A stretch of DNA of 64,000 nucleotides from the NCBI GenBank assembly GCA_001897435.1, contig MKSV01000011.1, forward strand, positions 146,270 to 210,269, written 5' to 3'. The notes beneath the pieces were generated by a model. It worked only from the letters and a program-made list of their open reading frames with translations, was not told the DNA's origin and did no database searches. Positions within the stretch are counted from its first letter, which is position 1. Each line of letters opens with the position of its first letter. This document shows positions 45,048 through 55,123 of this stretch, piece after piece. Made by a program: the position numbers and the translations under genes. The stretch is from Acidobacteriales bacterium 59-55 (GTDB lineage Bacteria; Acidobacteriota; Terriglobia; Terriglobales; Acidobacteriaceae).

Positions 45048-46382
45048 CTAATTTGCTGTTTTGCCGATATTCACGATTCTCACATTATCGCCTTGAGTTC
45101 TCTCACTGCCGATTCTATCGATGGCATGTTCGAGTTGACCGTCAATACCAGTTCTTCTCTGCTGCCAATGAAACTGAATCAGTTCGTCCGGCTCGATGGG
45201 TGTTCCTTCAAGAACAGTGCCGTTCCATGTGTAATAGGCGCCAGTTGGCAACGCCAGTCGGTATCCCCGACCCACTTTCACGGAAGTAGCGGAAAGGAGC
45301 CGACCAGCAGTCTTCTCACCAATGATTGTGGCCAGATTGTTCTCTCGCGCAAACGCGACGATCATTTCGGCTGCACTCGCAGTATGACGATCCACTAGGA
45401 GAATCACCTTCCCGTGAAACTGCTTACGGCCCAGTTCTTCCGTCTCAAGCACGACGGGGGCTTTGGTGAGCATCGCTGGCGCAAACTGGAGTGCGAGGAA
45501 CCACAGTGCCTTTTTAGATGCAGGGATACTGCGAAAGCGGCGAAATTGTTGTTTGTCCGATTCCAGATTCTGGGTAACACGGCTCTTTTCGAGTGCGAAT
45601 CCAACTGGGATTCTACCGGGTGTGAGCAGGCTCATGACGCGAAGAGCACCGATTCCTCCTCCCGTATTCCCGCGAAGGTCGAGGATGAGACTGTCAATCC
45701 CTCCCAACTCTTCAACTGCCCGGGAGATTTTGTTTGCCACCTCTATTCCAACCATCCCAGGGAACATTGCAATCTTAAGGTAGCCCAGCCCACCTCCAAG
45801 CTGTCTCGCTTCAACCAATGTGGGCTCGATAAAATGGAGCTTCTTCCCCTTTGGCCGTGCTACGTCGACTATGGCGGTGCGACGTAGATCGTCCTTTCCA
45901 ACAATTTCCAAATCCGTCTTTTTGCCCATCACAAAGACCGGATGTTCGGGTGGAGTAATATCGCGTCCATCCACCTTCAGAAGAATGTCCCCTGGTTCAA
46001 TTCCAACGATAGACGCGGCACCTCCTGAGTGAACATCCTGAAAAATCCAACGTGTCCCGAACGGTGTTTCATCGGCTAGGTACGTGGCGCTCAACGCAGC
46101 CCGGCTCGAAGCTCGTCGGGCGCTACCGTGAAAAAAACCCAAATGAGACGTATGAAGCTCCGCCAGGAGATCGCTCATGGACTGTTCAAAACTATCTGCG
46201 GTCTCTGCTCCTTCAATTGTTGAGCGACGGCATTCCACAGCGGCACGCCAATCATCGTTGAGCTTTTCCGGCAGATAGAATCTCTTCTCCAGAGCGGCGA
46301 GTACGTTATCGAGAATGACATGGCGATTCCGTGTTGAAAGCTGGACTGATGATGCCGTTAAAGCAGATTGCTCGTCTGTCAT
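45048..46382 (-). CDS. S41-family (C-terminal processing) serine peptidase with PDZ domain
   Basis: 444 residues without a signal peptide. An N-terminal helical region (about 15-90) is followed by a PDZ domain (about 110-190, GAASIVGIEPGDILLKVDG) and the S41 catalytic core: GGLGYLKI, LILDLRGNTGG, then VILLVDRHTASAAEMIVAFAREN with the nucleophile Ser near 336 and the Lys in IGEKTAG. Such peptidases cleave near C-termini. Its ATG overlaps the upstream CHAT gene stop by four bases, so the two proteases are coupled. Lack of an export signal is unusual for the family, where most members are periplasmic. Confidence 0.9.
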   Translation of the reverse strand: MTDEQSALTASSVQLSTRNRHVILDNVLAALEKRFYLPEKLNDDWRAAVECRRSTIEGAETADSFEQSMSDLLAELHTSHLGFFHGSARRASSRAALSATYLADETPFGTRWIFQDVHSGGAASIVGIEPGDILLKVDGRDITPPEHPVFVMGKKTDLEIVGKDDLRRTAIVDVARPKGKKLHFIEPTLVEARQLGGGLGYLKIAMFPGMVGIEVANKISRAVEELGGIDSLILDLRGNTGGGIGALRVMSLLTPGRIPVGFALEKSRVTQNLESDKQQFRRFRSIPASKKALWFLALQFAPAMLTKAPVVLETEELGRKQFHGKVILLVDRHTASAAEMIVAFARENNLATIIGEKTAGRLLSATSVKVGRGYRLALPTGAYYTWNGTVLEGTPIEPDELIQFHWQQRRTGIDGQLEHAIDRIGSERTQGDNVRIVNIGKTAN

Positions 46383-49018
46383 TGGGGGCTCCTTGAAGAA
46401 ATATTGTCAACGGACATTTGGAAAAGACTGCCGCTGGGTTCGCCGTCGAGCACGAACCCCGCCCAATAGTACGGAGGCGATCCCGAATTCAGCATCTCAA
46501 GTTGTGCTTGCCTCAACGCCTCCGCCTTCTCTTCGCGACGCCCGAGATGTTCATAAAAGATAGTCATCAGATGAGTGGTAGCGTGGTCCTCTAGCTCCCA
46601 GAGAGCAGACACTACGCTTCGCGATCCTGCCTCAATGAACGCATTGACGATGTTCGCGACTCCCTCCTCGCCGACAGGCCCTAACCCCGTATTGCAGGCT
46701 GAAAGCGTTACGAGGTTGGCGTCGAGATGAAGATGCCTGATTTCTCGCACCTGGAGCAGGCTGTCGTCTGTGGATTGCTGCTCGGGGGCGAAGAGGAGAG
46801 CAGAGCGATCCGGGAACTCAGGATCAACATATCCGTGAAGGGCCAAGTGGACTACGTTGTACTGACCGAGTGGAAGGCGTTTGAAATTGGTCTCCGTCGC
46901 ATCGTCTCCGAGAAGGATGGTGTTCGGCTTCGGCAGGTCTGCTGCGATTGTTTCGACTTCATGCCGGCTCTCTGGCAGAGCAATGAGTTCCTTTCTTTCA
47001 GGTCCGGAAACTGCTCGTAGAACGCTGGCAAGGAATTTTCTCGGGGGTGATGAATTGGTTGTCCAAGCCGCTACTCCTACATATGGCAAATCGTCTGTGC
47101 CAGCTTGATCTGCGCGGTGCCTCAGAATGTGGAACACAGTTCCGGACGGAGCGACAGACACGACATGAGAGGTCAGAACATAGTGGCCACCGTTCGACAG
47201 AGCTGAAAAGGGCAGGAGGTGGAGCTTGCCATCGGGCACCACAATCAACGTCTGCTTGTCCTTTAATTCTGGGATTCCACCCAGGAGACCATTGAAAAGT
47301 TGTTGTGCAAGGGCTCGATCGTTCTTTTGTCGCAATATCTCAGACCGGTATTGCGTTACCTCCTGCGTCAATATATCTTTCGACGGCAATGTATAGCGAT
47401 GGACAGTTCGATCGGTCACAGCGAGAGCGTAAGATTGCGGGCTATCGAGGACATATTCAACAAAGAGCTCAGAAGGGCGAAGATCGCGTTGCAATTGCCC
47501 AAGCTCCACGGGTTTCGGAGCTGTATCGACTTCTGCTGAATCCGGGGTCAGTTGTTGCTCCGCTTGATAGATCGCGTCCAGTATGTGGCCTCTAGCACTC
47601 GATTCATCGGTGTCGAGCAATGCAAGGTTCAGCTTTGTCAGGCGCTGCTCCAAAGGATTCGGATCGTGTGGCGCAATCACTTCGTGATGCGTCAATGCTT
47701 GTGCTTCTACTCGCCCGCGCGCGCGTTCGATCACCCGAAACGCATCAGCGGTTCTGCCCTGATTGCTCAGTGACGCGAAATATCCTGAGTACACCCCACT
47801 CAGATCGCTCAAGAGTTGGCGTTCGACGGTCGGTGTCGGAACCTTGCTCAGAAGAGCGTCAAGCATGTCCGCGCTCTTCTCATATAGTTGGTTTGACGAT
47901 TTGATGTTTCCGAGCTTAGCCATGATCTCGGCCTTGATCGCAAGATTCGTCGGCACAAAATACAACTCATCGGGGGTATGCTCGTTGGCCTTGATGGCCT
48001 CGTTGATAGCGGCCAGTGCCTGTTCCAACTTCCCTTGATGTAGATAAGCCTTTGCGAGAAGACCATCTACTTGAGTTAAGCCGCGCCAATGCAAGACCTG
48101 CCTCGCATATCGGGCCGACTGACCATAATCGGACACGGCTTGATCCCAATTGCCCATACTTTCGTAGACGCTAGCCCTGGTTTGGTAAACGTCGGCAAGA
48201 TGTTCGACAAGATGATAACTGCCTACGCGCTGCATCTCCTCGCCCGCCAACGCTAATGCATCCTGGTTTTTGCCAAGACCGCTGAGTGCTCCTATTTTTG
48301 CGGTGATGGCAATAGTCGGATAAGCCGCGCCGGGAGTATCTTTGGCGACTCTGATTGCCTCATTCAGCGGACCAAGCGCCTCCTTATATTTGTGAAGCTC
48401 GACCAAACCGGTGCCATACATGCTGGCATATCGAATGTGTGCACCAGGATCAACGGCCTTTGCTACCATCCATGCCTTGACCACATCCTTCTTTGCCGTC
48501 GCCATGTCCCCGAGAAGAAAGGCTGCAATTCCCTGCTCGCCGACCGCTCTGGATGCGAGCAGATAATGGTGCCGCCGAAGCGCCAAGTCCTCAACATGAG
48601 TCCAGGTATCCCGCGCCATTCCAGAGTCGTAGTTGACTTCGAGCATTCCGAGGATGGTCAAAACGCGAAGCCGCGTCTCGGGATCACGCGCTTCAGGTAA
48701 TTTCAGATCCTTTGTCAGTGTGACGATTTGGGCTGGAATACCCATTGAAGACTCGCTGTGAGCAGGCATTTCACTGACCCGCGCGTAGAGTGCCTTGGAG
48801 AGTAGGTGTTCCTGTACAAACTTAATTTCCGCTTGTCGGTAAAGAGGTTCTGCTGCTATCCAGCTGTTCAGCCACGACATATCGTCGGCTCGCTCGAGGA
48901 GCGCCTCTGGAGAGGCAGGATTCCTCCGGCGGAGGACGTGGCATCCGACAACACTCAACAGGACGGCCAACAGCAAACCGGCAGCAATGCGGAGTTTGGG
49001 GAGAACAGAAGCTCGCAT
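46379..49018 (-). CDS. TPR-CHAT protein, probable lipoprotein with caspase-like peptidase domain
   Basis: 879 residues. A hydrophobic N-terminus with a lipobox-like VVGC near residue 26 suggests a lipoprotein. Residues about 60-420 form tetratricopeptide-like helical repeats (for example YKEALGPLNEAIRVAKD, WDQAVSDYGQSARYARQ, LEQALAAINEAIKANE). The C-terminal CHAT domain (about 560-865) has the caspase-like dyad: His in VVHLALHGYVD near 727 and Cys in TLSACNTGLG near 775, plus the SALWELEDHAT block. CHAT proteases are activated through their repeat regions. The gene is coupled to the S41 peptidase and lies next to a sigma/anti-sigma-like pair. Substrate unknown. Confidence 0.9.
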   Translation of the reverse strand: MRASVLPKLRIAAGLLLAVLLSVVGCHVLRRRNPASPEALLERADDMSWLNSWIAAEPLYRQAEIKFVQEHLLSKALYARVSEMPAHSESSMGIPAQIVTLTKDLKLPEARDPETRLRVLTILGMLEVNYDSGMARDTWTHVEDLALRRHHYLLASRAVGEQGIAAFLLGDMATAKKDVVKAWMVAKAVDPGAHIRYASMYGTGLVELHKYKEALGPLNEAIRVAKDTPGAAYPTIAITAKIGALSGLGKNQDALALAGEEMQRVGSYHLVEHLADVYQTRASVYESMGNWDQAVSDYGQSARYARQVLHWRGLTQVDGLLAKAYLHQGKLEQALAAINEAIKANEHTPDELYFVPTNLAIKAEIMAKLGNIKSSNQLYEKSADMLDALLSKVPTPTVERQLLSDLSGVYSGYFASLSNQGRTADAFRVIERARGRVEAQALTHHEVIAPHDPNPLEQRLTKLNLALLDTDESSARGHILDAIYQAEQQLTPDSAEVDTAPKPVELGQLQRDLRPSELFVEYVLDSPQSYALAVTDRTVHRYTLPSKDILTQEVTQYRSEILRQKNDRALAQQLFNGLLGGIPELKDKQTLIVVPDGKLHLLPFSALSNGGHYVLTSHVVSVAPSGTVFHILRHRADQAGTDDLPYVGVAAWTTNSSPPRKFLASVLRAVSGPERKELIALPESRHEVETIAADLPKPNTILLGDDATETNFKRLPLGQYNVVHLALHGYVDPEFPDRSALLFAPEQQSTDDSLLQVREIRHLHLDANLVTLSACNTGLGPVGEEGVANIVNAFIEAGSRSVVSALWELEDHATTHLMTIFYEHLGRREEKAEALRQAQLEMLNSGSPPYYWAGFVLDGEPSGSLFQMSVDNISSRSPQ

Positions 49019-49253
49019 AGCTACTCAGTTACTTACTCGCTAATGGTGCCAGAATCTCAAATCCGGGTCAACATTCACTCATATGGACACTTATGTCGAA
49101 AGGGCGATCTCGCTCGGTAGCGTTACGCAGGGAGTACTTCACCATGCAACGCGCTCAATAGTGGTGCTCAGAGCCCAAATGACATCGAAGACAGGCGGAA
49201 GAGTGCCCTATTCCCGGAGTATTTGAGCTGTTGGAGTATAGGTTATTTTCGGT

Positions 49254-49674
49254 TTGACCGTTAAACGGAAATCATCAACCTTCGGACACGTCGACTTGGT
49301 TGAGCAGCTCCAGTTCGATGAAATCCTCGAGGTTAGCAAACGGGGAGCCGAATCTCTTCGGGAGAGGGCGAGAGAGATGTTCACCCCCCATTCCAACTTC
49401 AATTTCAGAGAGACGGCATCTCTGACCTTCGCGAACTCTACCGAGTCAGTTGGACTTCAGGTCGCTGACATTCTCGCGGGATTCTGTATGCGATATGTGA
49501 AGGGCTTCTTCACCGAGCTAGAGCAGGGCAAAACCCATCGCTCACCAGACATACGACCTGCTGCGGCGCCATACCGATCCGGCAAACGGGGTTGGTGTCA
49601 ACTTAGTCGTGCCGTCAAACTGGGCCGCCGCTTTGAGTCTCTTCAGAGAAGAGCAGGGCAAATCTTCGAAGTAG
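49254..49674 (+). pseudogene. DUF3800-family protein relic with frameshift
   Basis: In one frame (49254 to about 49540) the text FRETASLTFANSTESVGLQVADILAGFCMRYV matches the C-terminal part of DUF3800 proteins (GLQVADILAG is characteristic). After about 49540 coding continues in another frame as QTYDLLRRHTDPANGVGVNLVVPSNW and stops at 49672-49674. The N-terminal half is absent. DUF3800 is often found in mobile or defence contexts; function is unknown. Confidence 0.6.
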
Positions 49675-49753
49675 CACTGGTCAACGCGCACAATGCGATG
49701 TGGGTGACTGCTACAGGGGCTATCGCTACCCCTGAAAGACGACGGCAAGAAAA

Positions 49754-52700
49754 TCAAAGCAAACGAGCTTGCAGCCCTACCGTTTCTGAATCGGCCGCAA
49801 CGGCTTCCTCAACAGGAACACGCCACACACGCTTTTCCACCATCGTACTCGTATGCTCGAGCGCTCCGAGCGGCTCGATCCCCATCATATTCAATCGCTC
49901 GCAAAGCTCATAGACAACTTCGTCCCTTCGCAGGGTCCAAGTTGAAGCGAAGCAACGCCAGAAGACCAAACCTGCTCTTTCAAGGATGCGTTGTCGGTTC
50001 ATGTCGTGCGCCCACTTGTCTGGGCCGTGATATTCGTCGCCATCGCACTCTATGGCAAGTCGCACGTCGCCTGCGCCCTCAACAACCATGTCGATCCTGA
50101 AGGCTCCTGTCTTCACCTGGGGAATGACTCTGTATCCGCGACGGGTGACCTCGGTGTACACATCACGCTCAAACCCGGATTCGCAGAGGTCAATAAGCTT
50201 GGTGGTGTCTTCGGTATTGAGCACCATCGGCTTGTCGAAGTGAGAAAGCAGACTGGCCCGAATGTCCTTGTCCGAAAGGTCAGAGGCGACGACAGAGCGC
50301 ACCAGGTACATTCGGTCCTGGGCACGGCTCGCCGCAACGTTGAATCTCTGGTCGAACATGCTTCCGGACAGCGCCTTGCAGTTCCTCGCATCGGCAACCA
50401 TCGAAAGGAACATGATGTGTCGCTCGCTTCCTTGAAACGCCCGTGCATCTCCGCAAAGGAACTTCCGCCGCCGCAGTTCGGCCGCATCGCATCGTTGGGT
50501 GACCACCGAATCGATATGCTTTGCCTGATCGCTACCGAGGAGAGAGACGACACCGATGGTGCGGTGGGCGAATTTCTCATTGGCGAGAATAGCGCTGATC
50601 TCATCTGCGATCGCCCGCGCCTCGTAATCGTTCCGGTCGTGCGCATCGCGCATCCCGCCTTCGACGTGAATATCGACCAGTGGAGGCTCGATGCGCTCGG
50701 AGGCTCGCGCGATTCGGAGCGGCAGAATCTGGTTCTGATAGAACGTCCGGTTCGAGTACGCGATGATTGGCGGCACACAACGGAAGTGTTCCCGGAGCAT
50801 CACCTGGTCAGCGGCAAAAACCCGCGCAGCCAGATCGTATAGTGATTTCTCTGGCGTCATCTCAGCCTTGAATGGCTGGTCGGTAAGGAACCGATCCAGC
50901 AATTCCTGGATGCGGGTACTTTCGATGAACCCGCCGTCGGGCGACACCTGTTTATCGTCACCGACAACCAGAATCCTTTTGCCACGAAGGATCGCAGGCA
51001 ACGCCCAAAGGTCTGACTGGCTCGCCTCATCGACGATCACAAGGTCGAACGCTCCGATATCTGCTGGCATAGCCTCGGAGATCCTGCTGTGGTTCATGAT
51101 CCAGCAAGGAACTGCTCCGGCCGCGTCAAACATCATTTCGCGAGCGTCCCGCCGGTAGCGGGTGGCGTTCGGTCCAGTGCCTTGGCCGATTCTTCGCACT
51201 GCGGTCGCATATCCCGCTAATGCCTGGAGGACTCGCGGCGTTGCGTTCTCTTTGGTGGCGAGCCATGCAGCTTTTGCCACCATCTCTTGGTAGAAGCGCG
51301 CAAGGCCGCCTTCCACGTCGCGTCGCCGACGTGCCAGGGTTAGCAATTCTTCTCTCGCCTCGATCTGGTCAAGGTGCGTCCGCACTCTTGCCCAGTTCCA
51401 AGCATCTCTCCACGTTGTCGGGAATGTGGTGTCTTCGCCTGACGCTGAGATGGGCACGGAGCGGACCCGCGCTGCCAGCTTCGGCGCACCTGCCGCCTCA
51501 ATCCTGTTGGACGCATCGCCCACAAAAGAGAAGTAGCTGGCGAGCGCAGCGATGCGTCGCAGCTCCTCGATCAGTTCCGCATATTGAGCGCCGGCGCGCT
51601 CCCTGGCGATCTGCTCATTGCCAAGCGTGTCGCGTACAAATGCCCGTAGCGTATCCGAGACGGGTCCCGATTTCCCAGCAAGTTTCTCCTGAATATCGCT
51701 CAACTGGATCGCAGCGCTGGACAGACCTGCGAACACAAGATGTTGGGACAGTTCCTTGCGAATCTCCTCAAGGTCGGAGCGGCCTGTGCGTGTTCTCGCC
51801 TCGAAGCCGTTGTCGAAAACCTCTGACGCACGTTTTCCAAACTGTAAGTCGAAATGCGTACCCAGTCGATGCGCTTTTCGAGCCGAGAGTGCAACCAATT
51901 CGAGCTGCCTCAGGGACGTGAGTCCACCAGCCAAAGCAGGAACAGAGAGTAGTTCATGGATTGCGTTCCACCGCGTCTCGAACGTCAATACCTGTTCGTG
52001 GAGCGCAATCCACTCCTTTACCTTTCGCCACTCATCCCGGTTTGCCGGAGCTCTGCCCTGAACGCGCACCTCGGCGATGTACTCCTTCGCATCGCTGGTT
52101 CCGATAGACAGGAAGCTAAACGGCTTGCCTGTCTCGACTGCTCGCGATACCGCCTCCGCCGTCTTTCCATCCTGGAGTGCTTCGCTCGGGAAAATGACCG
52201 GGAATTTGAGAAACTCAGCTCGCGCCTCGACCAATGCGTCCAGATCTTCGAACAGAGACTCCAGAGCAGAACGCTCTGAGGCAAAAGAAGCCTGTCCGCA
52301 CCTCTTCCTCAGTTCGAAGGGCCATGACTCACCGACATCCTGAAGCTCGTCGGTGAGTTCGATCATCTCTTCGATCAGTTCGACAAACGAGCGAGCCGCT
52401 TCGAATACGTCAGGTGTATTGGCCTTCAGAGACGTCAGTTGGCCGCTCCGTACTTCCTCTTCGATAGAGCCCCGTTTGACCAGAACGTCATGCAAATCGC
52501 AGATCGATGCAACGGATGGAAAACTGTCTGCCGACGGGACGCGTGAGGTCACATAGACGAGATCTTCGCTAAGTGACCGTCGAGCCTCGCGGAGCCGGCT
52601 TGCTTCATCGGACGAAAGAGGCGGAGCGTGCAGCGGCAACAGCGTGATCTCGTCGTCAAACCAGCCATGCCGGTCTCTGCCTGAGACCACCAGTTCAGCG

Positions 52701-54313
52701 AGTTTTTGGGCACGCATCTCCACGCCATCAACCTCGATCGCAGAGAGCTGCTGTTGCGCAATCTCGTCGATTCTTCGGTCGATCGAAATCAACTCCAAGT
52801 GAGCACGGTCAATGGATCCGCGAAGGCGCTCAATCTCCTGGCGGGTCAACTCTGGGTTGATCTGCGAGACCTTGTGTTGGATCGCTTCGATGGAGCCCTG
52901 GAATTGGCGGATGCCGTCCCGGTCACTGGTAAGCAACGCAACAGTAAGCGCGCGTACTTCTTCGGGAATCTTGTCCTGCAAGACGGAGAGTGCTGCCTCA
53001 CCGCGGGATGTGACGAGCACACGCTTGCCGCTCGCAAGATAATGGCAGATAACGTTTGCGATAGTGTGGGTCTTGCCTGTCCCCGGCGGTCCTTGAACGG
53101 TCACACCCGGCGCCCGCTTCAGCCTTTGCACGATGGTCACTTGCTCATCGTTGTAGGGCAGCGGGAAATACAACTCCTCGACCTTGCCCCCTGCACCCGT
53201 AGTTCCACGTCCTGACAGCCCACGGAATGTAATCGCCTCAAACTTGATCGGCTCATCAGACGACTGCGTTACGAGCGAGAGCGGGCCTTCATGGATCGTG
53301 CAACCTCCTTCGAGCTTCTCTTGGAGACGCTTGAGATCTTCGAAGAGATAGTTGACGGCCCTTGGTCGAGAGAGCAATACCCAAGCGTCCGTTACGACAA
53401 GGTGCGAGCTTGCCGGCGGAGCCGTGCCATTCTGGTTCAGAACTTCCTTGTACTGACCCTCGCTGTCCAAGTTGCCGGCAATCAGCTTGAGCACGTCAGA
53501 GTAGCTTCCGGGATCGAAGGGCGTCGTCGGTCGGTCCTTTTGCCTCGTCAGCTGGGCAATGGCACTTCGCTCGACTTCGATGGTTCCCGAGACCTGGCAG
53601 GCAACAAACGCATCGAGTTCAACGCTGGTCTCTGTCGCCCTCGGGCGGATCTCGATTGCCATCGATCGATCGTCAATCGAAAGCTCCATCGCTTGGGTCA
53701 GAAGAGGATATTCAAACGCGATGGTCTCCTTCTCCGTCTTCAGTAGCCACGACGAGATCCCGATGCCCCAGATCAACTCTTGCGGCTTGCTAGTCTGTTC
53801 GGCCTCCATCTGGTGCATTAATGTGAAGAAGTCGCCGTAGAGCGCTATGGTTCGGCGGCGCGGTCTCTCCCCTGTGGCCCAGTTTGTCCACAATGCCGAA
53901 TACGCGGAAAGGGCTTCGGCAGCTGCCGCCTTTGCCTGCGCTTCGACTTGAGTTATATCGATCGGCTCGTTTCGCGCCTTGGCCGACTGCACACGTTGAT
54001 TGATTTGCCTGGTGAGCGCCGCCTCATCGATCGACGGAGGCGGGCCATTCGGATCGGGGCTAAACCGGAGCAGCGCTTTGTGTGCCGGTTGAGGAGGAGG
54101 TGGTGGTTCGGCGACCAATCGGGGAACTCTGAGCCAGATATGGTCCCCAGCCACCTTGATGTCGAATTCGACACCGGGCAAACCGACAAGGTCGCCACGC
54201 TGACGCTGAAAGGTCTTCGCGTTCGCGAGTCGGTATGCTGCCGGATTGATCTGCTTGGCTTGCTCCTTGATGTAATCAAGAAGGCAGATTAGTAAGTCCC
54301 GCGGATCAGGCAT
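49754..54313 (-). CDS. Superfamily 1 helicase fused to a C-terminal PD-(D/E)xK-type nuclease domain
   Basis: 1519 residues. The N-terminal 380 residues have no recognised family. Walker A GPPGTGKTHT is near 410, a long coiled and helical insertion follows (about 480-1000), Walker B DLVIVDEASQSDL near 1093, then GDDKQVSP and the C-terminal RecA half with FQGSERHIMFLSMV and FNVAASRAQDRMYLV. The last 130 residues (about 1385-1490) contain a DUF559/MTES_1575-like nuclease: FRIDMVVEG, LAIECDGDEYHG, WAHDMNRQRILERAGLVFWRCFAS. The design resembles Upf1-like COG1112 proteins such as the Hhe defence protein, but I do not see DUF4011. GGGGGAG lies five bases before the ATG. A role in phage or plasmid defence is inferred. 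Confidence 0.85.
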   Translation of the reverse strand: MPDPRDLLICLLDYIKEQAKQINPAAYRLANAKTFQRQRGDLVGLPGVEFDIKVAGDHIWLRVPRLVAEPPPPPQPAHKALLRFSPDPNGPPPSIDEAALTRQINQRVQSAKARNEPIDITQVEAQAKAAAAEALSAYSALWTNWATGERPRRRTIALYGDFFTLMHQMEAEQTSKPQELIWGIGISSWLLKTEKETIAFEYPLLTQAMELSIDDRSMAIEIRPRATETSVELDAFVACQVSGTIEVERSAIAQLTRQKDRPTTPFDPGSYSDVLKLIAGNLDSEGQYKEVLNQNGTAPPASSHLVVTDAWVLLSRPRAVNYLFEDLKRLQEKLEGGCTIHEGPLSLVTQSSDEPIKFEAITFRGLSGRGTTGAGGKVEELYFPLPYNDEQVTIVQRLKRAPGVTVQGPPGTGKTHTIANVICHYLASGKRVLVTSRGEAALSVLQDKIPEEVRALTVALLTSDRDGIRQFQGSIEAIQHKVSQINPELTRQEIERLRGSIDRAHLELISIDRRIDEIAQQQLSAIEVDGVEMRAQKLAELVVSGRDRHGWFDDEITLLPLHAPPLSSDEASRLREARRSLSEDLVYVTSRVPSADSFPSVASICDLHDVLVKRGSIEEEVRSGQLTSLKANTPDVFEAARSFVELIEEMIELTDELQDVGESWPFELRKRCGQASFASERSALESLFEDLDALVEARAEFLKFPVIFPSEALQDGKTAEAVSRAVETGKPFSFLSIGTSDAKEYIAEVRVQGRAPANRDEWRKVKEWIALHEQVLTFETRWNAIHELLSVPALAGGLTSLRQLELVALSARKAHRLGTHFDLQFGKRASEVFDNGFEARTRTGRSDLEEIRKELSQHLVFAGLSSAAIQLSDIQEKLAGKSGPVSDTLRAFVRDTLGNEQIARERAGAQYAELIEELRRIAALASYFSFVGDASNRIEAAGAPKLAARVRSVPISASGEDTTFPTTWRDAWNWARVRTHLDQIEAREELLTLARRRRDVEGGLARFYQEMVAKAAWLATKENATPRVLQALAGYATAVRRIGQGTGPNATRYRRDAREMMFDAAGAVPCWIMNHSRISEAMPADIGAFDLVIVDEASQSDLWALPAILRGKRILVVGDDKQVSPDGGFIESTRIQELLDRFLTDQPFKAEMTPEKSLYDLAARVFAADQVMLREHFRCVPPIIAYSNRTFYQNQILPLRIARASERIEPPLVDIHVEGGMRDAHDRNDYEARAIADEISAILANEKFAHRTIGVVSLLGSDQAKHIDSVVTQRCDAAELRRRKFLCGDARAFQGSERHIMFLSMVADARNCKALSGSMFDQRFNVAASRAQDRMYLVRSVVASDLSDKDIRASLLSHFDKPMVLNTEDTTKLIDLCESGFERDVYTEVTRRGYRVIPQVKTGAFRIDMVVEGAGDVRLAIECDGDEYHGPDKWAHDMNRQRILERAGLVFWRCFASTWTLRRDEVVYELCERLNMMGIEPLGALEHTSTMVEKRVWRVPVEEAVAADSETVGLQARLL

Positions 54314-54456
54314 TCAGTCTCCCCCTGAACTGGGTGTGCTCTACGGCGCCGTCTTGAAGCAGGAGGCTGTTGATGATTTATTGTAGCCAGACCAGCATAA
54401 GGGATTCCAGATCATTTAGATAACCGGAACACTTCTAGTGCTGATGTCGATCACCT

Positions 54457-55065
54457 TTAGGCTACCCGCAGGTGCGTTCCGCGCCGCACTTCTGCTCCCG
54501 GAACCGCTTCGTTCTGCGCCACCGCTGCTTTGATGGCGTCGTTGTCGGGTCGGGCCTCCTGGATGGAGGATTCCAGCGCCTTAGCAAGTTCATCGGGCAG
54601 CAGTGGAAGCACCGTCTCCCAGACAACTCCGGTGACGCGCGCCTCAATCCTGCAGTAGCACTTCGGCACCGCTGCCTGGTCGGTGATCCTCACCGAATCC
54701 TGGCTGTTCTTCTGAATTCGCAGGGTGAACTCGCGGCCTTCGATCTTTCTCAGTTCCCGGCTCATCATGTAGAAGAGGACCATCGACTTGGTCCGGTCCA
54801 CCTTATTCGCCGCAGCGCGAGCACGATCGCCAAGCCGCGCAGCCTCGGCCCGGCAGTATTGCTCGCGGGCCTCCATCATGCGAACAAACCGGCCGATCCG
54901 ATCGACCTTCTCGCCGTGAATTTCACAGAACTGCCGGAAGCGGCACAACAACTCTTCCGATGCTTCTCCCTCAGCTTCCACCTGCTCCTCAATCTGATCA
55001 AGCAGATCATCCAGTTCATGGTCGATCTCAAACAAGAAATCGGATTCCACAACGGTCGTCATCAC
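54457..55065 (-). CDS. Gp157-like protein (siphovirus Gp157 family)
   Basis: 202 residues: an acidic, coiled N-terminus (DHELDDLLDQIEEQVEAEGE), a helical middle (KVDRIGRFVRMMEAREQYCRAEAARLGDRARAAANKVDR) and a small beta-rich end (REFTLRIQKNSQDSVRITDQAAVPKCYCRI), as in Gp157 proteins of siphoviruses, known for phage-resistance links in Streptococcus thermophilus phage. It indicates phage or mobile-element ancestry. It is downstream of the RNase HI gene on the same strand, 58 bp away. Confidence 0.78.
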   Translation of the reverse strand: MMTTVVESDFLFEIDHELDDLLDQIEEQVEAEGEASEELLCRFRQFCEIHGEKVDRIGRFVRMMEAREQYCRAEAARLGDRARAAANKVDRTKSMVLFYMMSRELRKIEGREFTLRIQKNSQDSVRITDQAAVPKCYCRIEARVTGVVWETVLPLLPDELAKALESSIQEARPDNDAIKAAVAQNEAVPGAEVRRGTHLRVA

Positions 55066-55123
55066 TGAATCTCCTTTGAAATGTTTTGTCAGGGGTTACA
55101 AGGCAGGTTGCGAATCGGGAGTG

